64,000 bases of DNA, from positions 372,001-436,000 of the forward strand of contig JBGAGG010000002.1 in assembly GCA_044226845.1 (NCBI GenBank), given 5' to 3'. The notes below the pieces were generated by a model. That model saw nothing but the letters and a program-made list of their open reading frames with translations. It was not told the DNA's origin and did no database searches. This document shows positions 16,359 to 25,240 of the stretch, piece by piece; the first letter of the stretch is position 1; the number at the start of each line of letters is the position of its first letter. Source of the DNA: JAFDZO01 sp044226845. Lineage in GTDB: Bacteria; Bacteroidota; Ignavibacteria; Tepidaquicellales; Tepidaquicellaceae. The translations under genes were made by a program, and so were the position numbers.

Positions 16359-17102
16359 TTATAAGTTCTGCCTTAGTATCTCATAAAAAATAATTCCTGC
16401 TGATACAGAAACGTTAAGCGAGTCAGTTTTCCCGCTCATTGGAATTTTAACTAAAAAATCACAGTTATCACGCACAGTTTTTCTCATACCTGTTCCTTCG
16501 CTGCCTAATACAATCCCGACTTTACCTTTTAAATCAGCTTCATGAATAAATTTATCTCCTGCTAAATCTGCACCGGCAATCCAGTATCCGTTATCTTTTA
16601 AAAATCGCATTGAGTTATTCAGGTTTCCCTCCATAGCAATATCAATCATCTTAGCAGTACCGGAAGATGTTTTCATAACGGTGTGGTTTACTTCTGCTGA
16701 GTTATGCTTAGGTATTACGATTGCATCCACTCCGAGACAAACAGCTGAACGGATTATCGCGCCGAAGTTATGCGGGTCTGTTATTTCATCTAATATTGCA
16801 ATTACGCTTCGCGGATTTTCTTTACACTTATTTACTATAGTGCGGAGTTCAGTATACTCATAGTCTTTTATGAAGGCAATAATGCCCTGATCAATTCCTT
16901 CGGCTTTATTTTTTTTATCGAAGTAAACTTTGAACTGATGGTCATTCATAAAATGAACAGGGATTTGTAAATCCTCTGCCATTTTAACTATTTCTTTCGA
17001 GCGTTTATCGGGGTCTATTTTTTTTAGAACAAGTATTTTATTTATATCCTTCGGATTATTCTTTAGAATTTCGAAGATTGGATTTTTTCCTATAACTAGC
17101 AT
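16359..17102 (-). CDS. rlmB: 23S rRNA (guanosine-2'-O)-methyltransferase, RlmB/TrmH family
   Basis: A 247-residue SpoU/TrmH-class methyltransferase. It has the N-terminal substrate-binding domain (VIGKNPIFEILKNNPKDINKI) and the knotted C-terminal SPOUT domain with DEITDPHNFGAIIRSA (motif 1), IVLGSEGTGMR (motif 2) and KIPMSGKTDSLNVSVSAGI (motif 3). It 2'-O-methylates a 23S rRNA guanosine using S-adenosylmethionine. The combination of this N-terminal domain with these motifs points to RlmB. The gene is convergent with the NtrC-like regulator (5-base gap) and divergent from aspA. Confidence 0.92.
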   Translation of the reverse strand: MLVIGKNPIFEILKNNPKDINKILVLKKIDPDKRSKEIVKMAEDLQIPVHFMNDHQFKVYFDKKNKAEGIDQGIIAFIKDYEYTELRTIVNKCKENPRSVIAILDEITDPHNFGAIIRSAVCLGVDAIVIPKHNSAEVNHTVMKTSSGTAKMIDIAMEGNLNNSMRFLKDNGYWIAGADLAGDKFIHEADLKGKVGIVLGSEGTGMRKTVRDNCDFLVKIPMSGKTDSLNVSVSAGIIFYEILRQNL

Positions 17103-17221
17103 ACATTAATTTACCGAATTAGGCTGATAAATTCGTTCCACTTATTTTACTCTTTAGGTGCACTGATTTTCATTACAATTCAAAGCTAAAAAAGTTAATT
17201 TTATAGTCATACAATTATCAT

Positions 17222-18619
17222 ATGAAATATAGAATCGAAAAAGATTTCTTGGGAAGTCTTCAAATACCTAATACAGCATATTATGGTGTGCAGACAATGC
17301 GCGCTGCAGAAAATTTTAAGATAACAGGAATATCGTTATCAATAAATCCGATTTTTATAAATTCTCTTGCTTACGTTAAAAAGGCGGCTGCTCTTGCAAA
17401 TAATAAATTAGGGCTGCTGGATAAAACTAAAACCAAAGCTATAGTGCATGCCTGCGATGAAATAGTTAAGGGCGGATATTATGATCAGTTCATAGTTGAT
17501 ATGCTCCAGGGCGGAGCGGGTACATCAACAAACATGAATGCAAATGAAGTTATTGCTAATATTGCAAATGAAAAGCTTGGCGGTAAAAAAGGCGAATATA
17601 AATTAGTGCATCCCAATAACGATGTTAATATGTCGCAGTCAACAAACGATGCTTATCCGACTGCTTTCAGAATTGCCCTTTATCTTTCGACACTGAATTT
17701 GCTTAAAACAATTTCCGAGCTTAAAACCTCAATGAGGAAAAAGGAAAAAGAATTCAGAAACGTTATTAAGATGGGGAGAACTCAGCTGCAGGATGCTGTT
17801 CCTATGACGTTAGGGCAGGAGTTCGGCGCTTACGCAGAGATGATAGATGAAGATATGAAACGTATTAAAGAAGCGATGGGACTTATTACTGAAATCAACA
17901 TGGGTGCAACTGCTATTGGCACAGGAATAAATTCACATCCCGATTATGCGAAACTTGTATGCAGCTATTTAAAACAAATCACGGGAATTCCTTTAAGCGT
18001 TTCAATAAATTTAGTTGAAGCTACGCAGGATACAGGCGCCTATATACAGGTCAGCGGAGTGTTTAAAAGATTTGCAGTAAAGCTTTCGAAAATATGCAAC
18101 GACTTGAGACTGCTTTCATCGGGACCGCGTGCCGGATTTAATGAAATAAATCTTCCACCGTTACAGCCGGGTTCATCGATTATGCCCGGAAAAGTAAATC
18201 CTGTTGTGCCGGAAGTTGTTAACCAGGTTGCGTTTCAAGTTATTGGTAACGACTTAACTATTACTATGGCGGCTGAGGCAGGACAGTTAGAATTAAATGT
18301 AATGGAGCCTGTGATTGCATTCAGATTATTTGATACGATCTCAATTTTAAATAACGGATGCAGAACTCTTTATGAGAAATGCATTAATGGAATAACTGCT
18401 AACATAGATGTCTGCAGAAGATACGTTGAAAACAGTATAGGTCTGGTAACTGCAATGGTGCCTGTAATCGGTTATGAAAAATCTTCAGAGATTGCCAAAG
18501 AAGCATTAGCTACAGGGAAATCGGTTTATGAATTAATCATCGCAAGGAATATAATTTCGAAAAAGGAACTGGATATAATAATGTCTCCTGAAAATATGAC
18601 GGGTTTAACCAGAAAATGA
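17222..18619 (+). CDS. aspA: Aspartate ammonia-lyase
   Basis: A 465-residue member of the fumarase/aspartase superfamily. The active-site signature GSSIMPGKVNP is near residue 317, TSTNMNANEVIAN near 100, and VHPNNDVNMSQSTND near 135. NSQSTNDAYPTAF-like residues and the N-terminus RIEKDFLGSLQIPNTAYYGVQT favour aspartase over fumarase C. The enzyme interconverts L-aspartate and fumarate plus ammonia. Length is normal. It heads a plus-strand run with rsmI (9-base gap), gltX and a metallophosphoesterase gene. Confidence 0.93.
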   Translation: MKYRIEKDFLGSLQIPNTAYYGVQTMRAAENFKITGISLSINPIFINSLAYVKKAAALANNKLGLLDKTKTKAIVHACDEIVKGGYYDQFIVDMLQGGAGTSTNMNANEVIANIANEKLGGKKGEYKLVHPNNDVNMSQSTNDAYPTAFRIALYLSTLNLLKTISELKTSMRKKEKEFRNVIKMGRTQLQDAVPMTLGQEFGAYAEMIDEDMKRIKEAMGLITEINMGATAIGTGINSHPDYAKLVCSYLKQITGIPLSVSINLVEATQDTGAYIQVSGVFKRFAVKLSKICNDLRLLSSGPRAGFNEINLPPLQPGSSIMPGKVNPVVPEVVNQVAFQVIGNDLTITMAAEAGQLELNVMEPVIAFRLFDTISILNNGCRTLYEKCINGITANIDVCRRYVENSIGLVTAMVPVIGYEKSSEIAKEALATGKSVYELIIARNIISKKELDIIMSPENMTGLTRK

Positions 18620-18628
18620 GAAAGAAAA

Positions 18629-19336
18629 ATGATTGAGATTCCTCAAATAGAATTTCCTGATTTAAAAGTTGAAGCAGGAACTCTGTACATTGTTTCAACT
18701 CCCATAGGAAATTTAGAGGATATTTCATTCAGAGCAATTTATGTTTTAAATAATGTTGATTACATTGCAGCAGAAGATACAAGAACATCCGGTATATTGT
18801 TAGCGGCGTACGGATTAAAAAGAAAATTAATCAGTTATTATTCACAAGTAGAATCTTCGAAGCTCGAATTCATAATCGGGGAGTTAAAATCAGATAAGTC
18901 AATTGCACTGATTTCTGATGCAGGTACTCCTTGTATATCAGACCCCGGTAGTATTTTAGTAAGCAATTGTGTAAAAGAAAATATTGAAGTTGTTTCAATT
19001 CCGGGTGCATCATCGTTAATTCATTCTTTAGTTCTTTCAGGATTTTCCACTAATAAATTTTATTATCAAGGCTTTCTTCCTTTGAAAAAGGGAAGAGAAA
19101 CTCTTTTCAATGAATTTAAGAATATGAAGATGCCGGTAATAATATTTGAATCACCTTTCAGAATATTAAGAACGCTTGAAGATATTAATAAATACATGGG
19201 CAATAGAGAAGTTTGTTTAGGACGCGAGCTGACAAAAAAATTCGAAGAGATAAAAAGAGGCAGAGTAAAAGATCTGCTGCAAAATAAAAACAGCTTGAAA
19301 ATAAAAGGTGAGTTTGTAATCATCATCAATAATTAA
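18629..19336 (+). CDS. rsmI: 16S rRNA (cytidine-1402-2'-O)-methyltransferase
   Basis: A 235-residue tetrapyrrole-methylase-fold protein. It shows the RsmI hallmarks LYIVSTPIGNLEDISFRA, AAEDTRTSG, LISDAGTPCISDPG and IPGASS. RsmI 2'-O-methylates C1402 in the ribosomal decoding centre. The C-terminal domain is shorter than in E. coli (286 residues), as is common outside the gamma-proteobacteria. It begins 9 bases after aspA. Confidence 0.93.
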   Translation: MIEIPQIEFPDLKVEAGTLYIVSTPIGNLEDISFRAIYVLNNVDYIAAEDTRTSGILLAAYGLKRKLISYYSQVESSKLEFIIGELKSDKSIALISDAGTPCISDPGSILVSNCVKENIEVVSIPGASSLIHSLVLSGFSTNKFYYQGFLPLKKGRETLFNEFKNMKMPVIIFESPFRILRTLEDINKYMGNREVCLGRELTKKFEEIKRGRVKDLLQNKNSLKIKGEFVIIINN

Positions 19337-19358
19337 AATTAATTACAATTTATAATAC

Positions 19359-20804
19359 ATGTCAAATTCAGAAGTAAGAGTTCGTTTTGCACCGTCACCG
19401 ACAGGGTACTTACACGTGGGAGGTTTGAGAACTGCTCTGTTCAATTATCTGTTCGCAAAACACAATAATGGAAAATTTATTTTAAGAGTTGAAGACACTG
19501 ACCAGACACGAAAAGTAGAAGGCGCAGTTGAAAATATTATCGATGCATTGAATAAGCTCGGACTGGATATAGATGAAGGTCCGTTCAAAGGCGGAGCTTA
19601 CGGCCCGTATTATCAGTCGGAACGATTGGATATTTATAAAAAATATTGCGATGAGTTGCTTGAAAAAGGAATGGCATACTATGCATTTGAAACTCCCGAA
19701 GAGCTTGATGAAATGCGCAAGCTTCAGCAGATTGAAGGAAGGCAGACAATGTATGACAGACGTGCAAGAGATTTTACACCTGAAGAAGTAAAAGAAAAAC
19801 TTGATTCAGGAATTCCGTACGTTATCAGATTGAAAGTCCCGCTGAACGATGAGATAATCTTTGAAGATTTAATAAGAGGCACGATTAAAATAGAAACAAA
19901 TATTATTGACGACCAGGTATTATTAAAAGCTGATGGCTTTCCTACATATCATTTAGCGAATGTTATAGATGACCATTTAATGGAAATCACACATATTATC
20001 AGAGGAGAAGAATGGGTTACATCAGTGCCGAAGCACATTATTTTATACAGAGCGTTTGGCTGGGAAGTGCCTAAGATGGCGCACCTGCCTTTATTATTAA
20101 ATCCTGATAAGACAAAGCTCAGTAAAAGACAGGGTGATGTAGCTGTTGAAGATTATATGGCCAAGGGATATCTGAATGAAGCATTAATTAATTTTATTGC
20201 TCTTCTTGGATGGCATCCGGGAGACGGAATTGAAGAAGAAATTTTCTCAATGGAAAAACTCATTGAATTATTTTCATTGGAAAAAGTTCATAGCGCAGGC
20301 GCAGTTTTTAACATAGATAAACTGAACTGGATGAATAATGAATACATTAAGAATTACGATTTGGATAAGCTGACAGAACTCCTTATTCCATATATAACAG
20401 AAGCAGGCTATGATGCATCGGATTTTGAAAAAACTAAAAAAGTAGTATCTGCAATCCGTGTTTATCTGAATAAACTGAATGAAGTAGGGGAGCATATTAA
20501 AATGTTCTACCAGGATAAAGTTGTTGTTGAAAGCGATGAAGATAAGGAAATTGTTACTTCAGAGGATGCAAAGAAAATTTTCGATTATTTAATTCCTGCA
20601 ATCAGCGAAACTGATTTCAGTGAAATTGAAAATATAAAAAATCTTTTCAGTGAAGCACAAAAAGCTCTCGGAATAAAAGGAAAGAAGTTCTTCCAACCAT
20701 TGCGTATAGCATTAACGGGTCAGACTCATGGTCCTGAGTTTCCTTTGACTATTCAGATTTTAGGGAAAGATAAAGTAGTGAAATTTCTAAGTGAGTGGAG
20801 ATAA
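19359..20804 (+). CDS. gltX: Glutamyl-tRNA synthetase
   Basis: A 481-residue class I aminoacyl-tRNA synthetase. The HIGH-like motif is in RFAPSPTGYLHVGGLRTAL (residues 8-26), the KMSKS-like KLSKRQGD is near residue 252, and the C-terminal helical anticodon-binding domain is complete (GKKFFQPLRIALTGQ). The enzyme attaches glutamate to tRNA-Glu; with the YqeY-domain protein in the window, an indirect Gln-tRNA pathway is possible but not shown. The last 14 bases overlap the start of the metallophosphoesterase gene. Confidence 0.96.
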   Translation: MSNSEVRVRFAPSPTGYLHVGGLRTALFNYLFAKHNNGKFILRVEDTDQTRKVEGAVENIIDALNKLGLDIDEGPFKGGAYGPYYQSERLDIYKKYCDELLEKGMAYYAFETPEELDEMRKLQQIEGRQTMYDRRARDFTPEEVKEKLDSGIPYVIRLKVPLNDEIIFEDLIRGTIKIETNIIDDQVLLKADGFPTYHLANVIDDHLMEITHIIRGEEWVTSVPKHIILYRAFGWEVPKMAHLPLLLNPDKTKLSKRQGDVAVEDYMAKGYLNEALINFIALLGWHPGDGIEEEIFSMEKLIELFSLEKVHSAGAVFNIDKLNWMNNEYIKNYDLDKLTELLIPYITEAGYDASDFEKTKKVVSAIRVYLNKLNEVGEHIKMFYQDKVVVESDEDKEIVTSEDAKKIFDYLIPAISETDFSEIENIKNLFSEAQKALGIKGKKFFQPLRIALTGQTHGPEFPLTIQILGKDKVVKFLSEWR

Positions 20805-21666
20805 AAATTTTGCTGATGTATTGAATAGACGAAAATTTATTAAAAAAACATTTTGGGGCCTGACAGGTATAGGACTTTTCGGCGGTTTATATTCCTGGCA
20901 AATTGAACCATTTTGGTTGGAATTTGTGAAAGTTAAAATGCCTGTCAAGAATTTACCATATGACCTGATTGGCAAGACACTTATTCAAATAAGCGACATT
21001 CATATTGGAAATCGCTTTGACTATCAGTATATAGTTAACTCATTCAAAAAAGCAAAAGAATTTAACCCTGACATTGTTGTTTACACAGGTGACTATGTAA
21101 GCATTTACAAAGATGAAGTACAGTATGACAAATTAGAAGTTACATTAAATAATCTTGTTAAAGGTAAAATAGCGACTATTGGAATTTTAGGCAATCACGA
21201 CTACGGAAAAAACTGGTCACAGATTGCAGTTGCAGATAAAATTTCAGAAATGCTCACCGGCAAAGGCATTCAGTTATTAAGAAATGAAAGTACCGTAGTA
21301 AACGGAGTATCCTTTATTGGCTTTGACGACTATTGGGGACTTAACTTTAATCCCGAAAAGGCATTGAATGATTTTGATAAATCAAAAGCTAATATTGTAT
21401 TGTGCCATAATCCGGACGTTTGCGATTTAAATGTTTGGGGTGAATATAACAGTTGGATATTGTCAGGGCATACACATGGCGGACAAGTTAAGCCGCCGTT
21501 TCTTCCGCCGCCAATGTTACCTGTAAAAAACAGAAAATATTCTGCAGGGAAATATGAATTGAGCAATGACAGAACTTTATATATAAATAGAGCATTGGGA
21601 CACTTATGGCAGGTAAGATTTAATGTAAGGCCGGAAATAACGATTTTTGAATTACAAAAAGGATAG
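20791..21666 (+). CDS. Metallophosphoesterase with twin-arginine-like leader
   Basis: A 291-residue protein. The N-terminus has NRRKFIKKTFWGLTGIGLFGG, which fits a Tat signal (R-R-x-F-x-K plus a hydrophobic core), then a calcineurin-like phosphoesterase domain with the metal-binding motifs SDIHIG, GDYVS, GNHDYG, LCHNPD and SGHTHGGQ in order. This resembles the YkuE/YaeI group of exported phosphodiesterases. It starts with GTG at 20791 and overlaps gltX by 14 bases, so translation is coupled. The substrate is unknown. Confidence 0.87.
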   Translation: MSGDKNFADVLNRRKFIKKTFWGLTGIGLFGGLYSWQIEPFWLEFVKVKMPVKNLPYDLIGKTLIQISDIHIGNRFDYQYIVNSFKKAKEFNPDIVVYTGDYVSIYKDEVQYDKLEVTLNNLVKGKIATIGILGNHDYGKNWSQIAVADKISEMLTGKGIQLLRNESTVVNGVSFIGFDDYWGLNFNPEKALNDFDKSKANIVLCHNPDVCDLNVWGEYNSWILSGHTHGGQVKPPFLPPPMLPVKNRKYSAGKYELSNDRTLYINRALGHLWQVRFNVRPEITIFELQKG

Positions 21667-21740
21667 AAAAACTGCCGGTAACAAGGGTTTTACAACAGGC
21701 GGGGTAACTTATAAACTTCAAGTTTTGAAGATAAAATTTA

Positions 21741-21776
21741 TGCAGATGCCGAAGTTTTTCAACCTCAGCATCTGCA
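21741..21776. terminator. Hairpin between the metallophosphoesterase and COX24-type genes
   Basis: TGCAGATGC (21741-21749) pairs with GCATCTGCA (21768-21776), with a further wobble-containing inner stem. It lies between convergent genes; A/T-rich tracts follow on both strands but there is no clean T-run. Confidence 0.55.
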
Positions 21777-21784
21777 AAAAATTT

Positions 21785-21880
21785 TTATCTGATTTTCTTT
21801 TTATGTCTGTTCTTTCTGAGTCTTTTCTTCCTCTTATGCGTAGACATTTTCGCACGTTTTCTTTTCTTGCCACAAGGCAT
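21785..21880 (-). CDS. AURKAIP1/COX24-domain small ribosomal protein (31 residues)
   Basis: The minus-strand frame from ATG (21880-21878) to TAA encodes MPCGKKRKRAKMSTHKRK, then KRLRKNRHKKKIR. This is the bacterial AURKAIP1/COX24 family, related to mitochondrial ribosomal protein mS38, marked by HKRKKRLRKNRHK. These 30-40-residue proteins are common in Bacteroidota and are thought to be small-subunit ribosome components. The sequence agrees closely with that pattern. It lies 57 bases downstream of the HU gene on the same strand. Confidence 0.82.
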   Translation of the reverse strand: MPCGKKRKRAKMSTHKRKKRLRKNRHKKKIR

Positions 21881-21937
21881 AGTGTTTCTCCTTTAATAGA
21901 TTGTTAATAAAACTTATTTAAAAAACTTCTTTGTACT

Positions 21938-22225
21938 TTATTTTACAAGAGCATCCTGCACTGTCTTTTTGAACTCCTTTGAAACTTTGAACATCGGAAT
22001 ATATCTTTTTCCGAGTGAAATACTTTCACCTGTTCTCGGGTTTCTTGCAGTTCTTGGTTCCTTCACATTATTTTTAAATGTTCCGAAACCTCTTATTTCA
22101 ATATTCCCGTTTTCCTTCAGGCATTCTATAATACAGCTGATGAACCCTTCAACAACAATCTCTGTCTCTTTTTTACTTAGTCCCGTTGCTTCTGAAATTT
22201 TCGCGGCAATTTGCGCTCTTGTCAT
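21938..22225 (-). CDS. HU/IHF family DNA-binding protein
   Basis: A 95-residue protein: an N-terminal helical dimerisation part (TRAQIAAKISEATGLSKKETEIVVEGF), NIEIRGFGTFKNN, then the DNA-binding arm with ARNPRTGESISLGKRYIPMFKVSKEFK. The Pro in RNPRTG that intercalates in HU/IHF is present. It bends or packages DNA as a homo- or heterodimer. It is too short to have an extra tail. It lies 17 bases downstream of sppA. Confidence 0.93.
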   Translation of the reverse strand: MTRAQIAAKISEATGLSKKETEIVVEGFISCIIECLKENGNIEIRGFGTFKNNVKEPRTARNPRTGESISLGKRYIPMFKVSKEFKKTVQDALVK

Positions 22226-22242
22226 AATTTTTTATTTAAAAA

Positions 22243-23238
22243 TTATTTTTCGAATTTATATTGTAATACCGGTTTATCTATGAATTCGTTTTTCAAATCC
22301 TGCTTTAGTTCTTTTATCTCAGAAGATGTTGAGCCTTCCATTAACTGCTCGACTATTCCTAACCGTGTCTTTTCTTTTACAATAGTTGGTTCTCCTTCGA
22401 TGCCGCCCATTCTGCCCGCAATTCTAATCGCGTCTTCAAATGTACCAAGTGAATCTACAAGCCCTAATTTCTTTGCCTGACTTCCAGTAAACACTCTGCC
22501 GTTAGCAATTTTTTTCAGATCTTCCATATCGATTTTTCTCTCTTTGGAAACAACATCTAAAAATTGCTGGTAACTGTCGTCAACTATATCCTGAAAATAT
22601 TCTTTGTCTTTCTCTGTCGGGTATCTGAAAGGGCTTCCTGCATCTTTCAGCTCGCCGCTTTTTATTGTTGTTTCATCTATACCGAGTTTCTTTGCAAGCT
22701 CCTGTATCGTTACGAACGACATTATTACTCCTATGCTTCCTGTTAACGAACCAGGATTTGAAACAATAATGCTTCCGCCGCATGCAGCGTAATATCCACC
22801 GCTGGCTGCTAGTGATGCAAATGAAACTATGACCGGTTTACCGCTATCTCGTGTTTTTTTTATTTCTTCATACATTTCCTGGGAAGCAGCTACGCCGCCG
22901 CCGGGAGTATTAATTCTTAATACGATTGCCTTAATAGATTTATCTTCGCGGTATTTTTTAAACTGTCTGACAATAGGGTCTGATGTAATAATTGTAAAAT
23001 CTAAATCAACCACAGCTATCTTTCCGTTTCCTTTACCGCTTCTGAAGTCGTATTCATATCTCTCTCCTCCGCCTGTTGAGCTTATAACTTTAGCAAGAAA
23101 CAGAAATGAAATACCTGTGAAAAATATAGCGATAACAAGAATGGAAATAAAAATTCCCCAAAACCAACGTGCACCGCCAGAACTTTTCTTGGGGTAGTTG
23201 TAATTGTAATTATACTGAGGAGGATTTTGCTGTTCCAT
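22243..23238 (-). CDS. sppA: Signal peptide peptidase SppA (36-kDa type)
   Basis: A 331-residue membrane protein with a cytoplasmic N-terminal tail rich in Tyr/Asn/Pro (residues 1-20), one transmembrane helix (about 28-50) and a serine protease domain of the ClpP/crotonase fold. The Ser/Lys dyad is visible: Ser in SLAASGGYYAAC near residue 145 and Lys in IKSGELKDAGSPFR near 197. These positions agree with B. subtilis SppA (Ser147, Lys199). The enzyme degrades cleaved signal peptides in the membrane. It is followed by the HU gene. Confidence 0.92.
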   Translation of the reverse strand: MEQQNPPQYNYNYNYPKKSSGGARWFWGIFISILVIAIFFTGISFLFLAKVISSTGGGERYEYDFRSGKGNGKIAVVDLDFTIITSDPIVRQFKKYREDKSIKAIVLRINTPGGGVAASQEMYEEIKKTRDSGKPVIVSFASLAASGGYYAACGGSIIVSNPGSLTGSIGVIMSFVTIQELAKKLGIDETTIKSGELKDAGSPFRYPTEKDKEYFQDIVDDSYQQFLDVVSKERKIDMEDLKKIANGRVFTGSQAKKLGLVDSLGTFEDAIRIAGRMGGIEGEPTIVKEKTRLGIVEQLMEGSTSSEIKELKQDLKNEFIDKPVLQYKFEK

Positions 23239-23284
23239 AATTTTTGCCTGACTGCATTTCAGTAGTCAGGATTAAAATTTAAAT

Positions 23285-24208
23285 TTATTTCTTTTTTAAT
23301 TCTTCAGCTTTTTTATAAGCATCAGTTGCTTTATCTGTCTGACCAAGGTTACCATAAATAACAACTAATAAATCCCATACTCTTGGCTTAATATCAGCAT
23401 TGCTGATATTGGTTTGTGATAACGGTTCAACAACTGTTAAAGCCTCTGTATAATATGTTTTAAGTTTCGGATCGTCAGGATTTGCAGTTTTCAATTCTTC
23501 AGCAGCTTTTACCTTTGCAAGTCCGTAGTTGTATGAAGATACTTCATAATACTGGTCTGATTTTGGAAGTGCTGAAATGTTTAATATTTTTTGGAAAGTT
23601 GCTGCTGCATCATCATTTCTTTTTGCCTGAAGTAAAGCATTTCCTTCATCGAATAAAATTGCTGCAACTCTTATTGCGCTTTCAGGGCTGTTTGTCTTTG
23701 CAATGACTTCTTCAAAGATGCTTAAAGCTTTATCTTTATTTCCTAACGCAAAATAAACTCTTCCTAATGCTTCAACACCTTTTGTAGAATCCGGCTGGAT
23801 ATTGTATGCTGCTTCAAAATAATTTAAAGCAGATTTATAACCGTTTACATCATTCTTTTTTACTGCGTCTGAAAATGATTGTGCGCCTGCATTGTATTTG
23901 TCAATCCAGTACTGAACAATTTTATCGTTGTATTCAGCAGATAATCTTCTTGCGTTTGCAAAAGATTCTTTGGCATCTGCATAATGTCCGTTTTCAATTT
24001 GTGAGTATCCTAGCATGAACCAGCCTTCAGCATCATTTTTATCAATTACTAAACCTTTTTTCAATTCAACTTCTGCTTTCTGATAATCTTTCTGACTGAA
24101 AGCTAATTTGCCTGTTGTTGATTCTGCTGAGGTACATCCCGAAAAATATACAAATCCGGTTGCAAGGGTTAAGGATAAAAGTACAGTGAATATTCTGAAT
24201 AATTTCAT
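23285..24208 (-). CDS. TPR-repeat lipoprotein
   Basis: Translation from ATG 24208 gives 307 residues: a lipoprotein signal (MKLFRIFTVLLSLTLATG, then VYFSGC with the lipobox Cys at about residue 25) and tetratricopeptide repeats over the rest (AFSQKDYQKAEVELKKGL, GWFMLGYSQIENGHYADA, LGRVYFALGNKDKALSIF, LLVVIYGNLGQTDKATDAY). A GGGAGAT sequence sits just before this ATG; an upstream ATG at 24223 in the same frame overlaps it and is less likely. It is anchored in the periplasm or outer membrane. No specific role is recognised. sppA lies 46 bases downstream. Confidence 0.78.
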   Translation of the reverse strand: MKLFRIFTVLLSLTLATGFVYFSGCTSAESTTGKLAFSQKDYQKAEVELKKGLVIDKNDAEGWFMLGYSQIENGHYADAKESFANARRLSAEYNDKIVQYWIDKYNAGAQSFSDAVKKNDVNGYKSALNYFEAAYNIQPDSTKGVEALGRVYFALGNKDKALSIFEEVIAKTNSPESAIRVAAILFDEGNALLQAKRNDDAAATFQKILNISALPKSDQYYEVSSYNYGLAKVKAAEELKTANPDDPKLKTYYTEALTVVEPLSQTNISNADIKPRVWDLLVVIYGNLGQTDKATDAYKKAEELKKK

Positions 24209-24243
24209 TATAATATCTCCCAAATTTTTTTTGATTTAATCGT

Positions 24244-24275
24244 TAAATATACGTAATTTAATATAGTTATTCAAT
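24244..24275 (-). promoter_or_regulatory. Candidate promoter of the TPR lipoprotein gene
   Basis: On the minus strand ATTG (24275-24272), 20 bases, TATATTTA (24251-24244) is one base off TAnnTTTG and correctly spaced. It lies about 36 bases before the ATG at 24208. Confidence 0.4.
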
Positions 24276-24310
24276 TTAGTTTTTTACGGTTTTTGAACTA
24301 AAATCTGCCG

Positions 24311-24856
24311 GTGAGAGCATTTATTTCAATAAATATTGACGCTGAAAACAAGGAAAATATACAAAAAATACAGTATCTTCTTAAATCAAAAGTAGATAAG
24401 CCGTTTTTGGTTCGTTTTGAGAACCCAAAGAATTTCCACATGACTCTTTTCTTTATTGGTGAGATAGAAAAGAGTAAACTAGAACTAATTTATCACGAGA
24501 TGAAAATGCAGCTGGAAAATAAATATGGAGAGCTGAAATTCAATTGTCCGGCTATAAATGCATTCCCAAATTTGGATAAACCCCGTGTACTTTTTCTGGA
24601 TTGTATTAACAAGGAAAATAAAATTTTTGAACTGGCGGAAAAGATAAAAATTATTTTAAATGATTCCGGATTTTCTCAGGATAAAAATTTTCATCCTCAC
24701 ATTACCTTGGCCAGATTAAAAGGAAAAATAAAATTAGAAAATTCAGATGAGATAAAAGCAGATGTGAATTTTTCCGCACGCAAAATCAGTATTATGGAAA
24801 GCATTATTTCAACTCAAGGCGCCGAGCATAAAGAAATTTTTTTTATCAATCTTTAA
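24311..24856 (+). CDS. thpR: RNA 2',3'-cyclic phosphodiesterase (ThpR/LigT)
   Basis: A 181-residue 2H-phosphoesterase. The two catalytic HxTx motifs are present: HMTLFFIG near residue 44 and HPHITLARLK near 134. These enzymes hydrolyse 2',3'-cyclic phosphates on RNA to 2'-phosphates. The start is GTG at 24311, which gives the usual RAFISINID opening. The VOC gene follows 30 bases downstream with its own promoter candidate. Confidence 0.9.
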   Translation: MRAFISINIDAENKENIQKIQYLLKSKVDKPFLVRFENPKNFHMTLFFIGEIEKSKLELIYHEMKMQLENKYGELKFNCPAINAFPNLDKPRVLFLDCINKENKIFELAEKIKIILNDSGFSQDKNFHPHITLARLKGKIKLENSDEIKADVNFSARKISIMESIISTQGAEHKEIFFINL

Positions 24857-24882
24857 TAAATAAATTATATTTTCTATCTTTG
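24852..24882 (+). promoter_or_regulatory. Candidate promoter of the VOC-family gene
   Basis: TTTA (24852-24855), 19 bases, TATCTTTG (24875-24882): the -7 box matches TAnnTTTG exactly. The ATG is only 4 bases downstream, so a near-leaderless mRNA is likely. Confidence 0.5.
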
Positions 24883-24886
24883 AGTC

Positions 24887-25240
24887 ATGAAAATTGAACA
24901 AGGCCATATAGAAATCTTTGTAAAAAATCCCCTCACAGCAAAAGATTTTTATGTAAACATATTGGGATATGAGGTAGAAGAAATTCAGCATGAAAAATTT
25001 GTATGGCTGAAGAATAATTCGAATGTAATTCTACTCCGCCCCGGTAAGCCTGTAAACCCTAAAACTTATCAGGAAGCAAATATAGCTTTTGTTATTTATA
25101 CCGATAATCTGAAGGAAGCGAAAGAGTATTTCATATCTAAAGGAGTTGTTTTCAAAGGCACTGACGGCTCTGAAAATTGTCTGACTCTCACTGATGATGA
25201 CGGTAACTGGTTTCAGTTAGTAAATAAAGAGGAACATTAA
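24887..25240 (+). CDS. VOC (glyoxalase/bleomycin resistance) family protein
   Basis: A 117-residue protein with two beta-alpha-beta-beta-beta units of the vicinal-oxygen-chelate fold: GHIEIFVKNPLTAKDFYVNILG at the start and the second unit AFVIYTDNLKEAKEYFISKGVVF ending in DDDGNWFQLVN. Metal ligands are not obvious in a standard pattern, so activity and substrate cannot be assigned. It ends with an overlap of one base with the downstream glutaminyl cyclase start (TAATG), which suggests coupling. Confidence 0.75.
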   Translation: MKIEQGHIEIFVKNPLTAKDFYVNILGYEVEEIQHEKFVWLKNNSNVILLRPGKPVNPKTYQEANIAFVIYTDNLKEAKEYFISKGVVFKGTDGSENCLTLTDDDGNWFQLVNKEEH

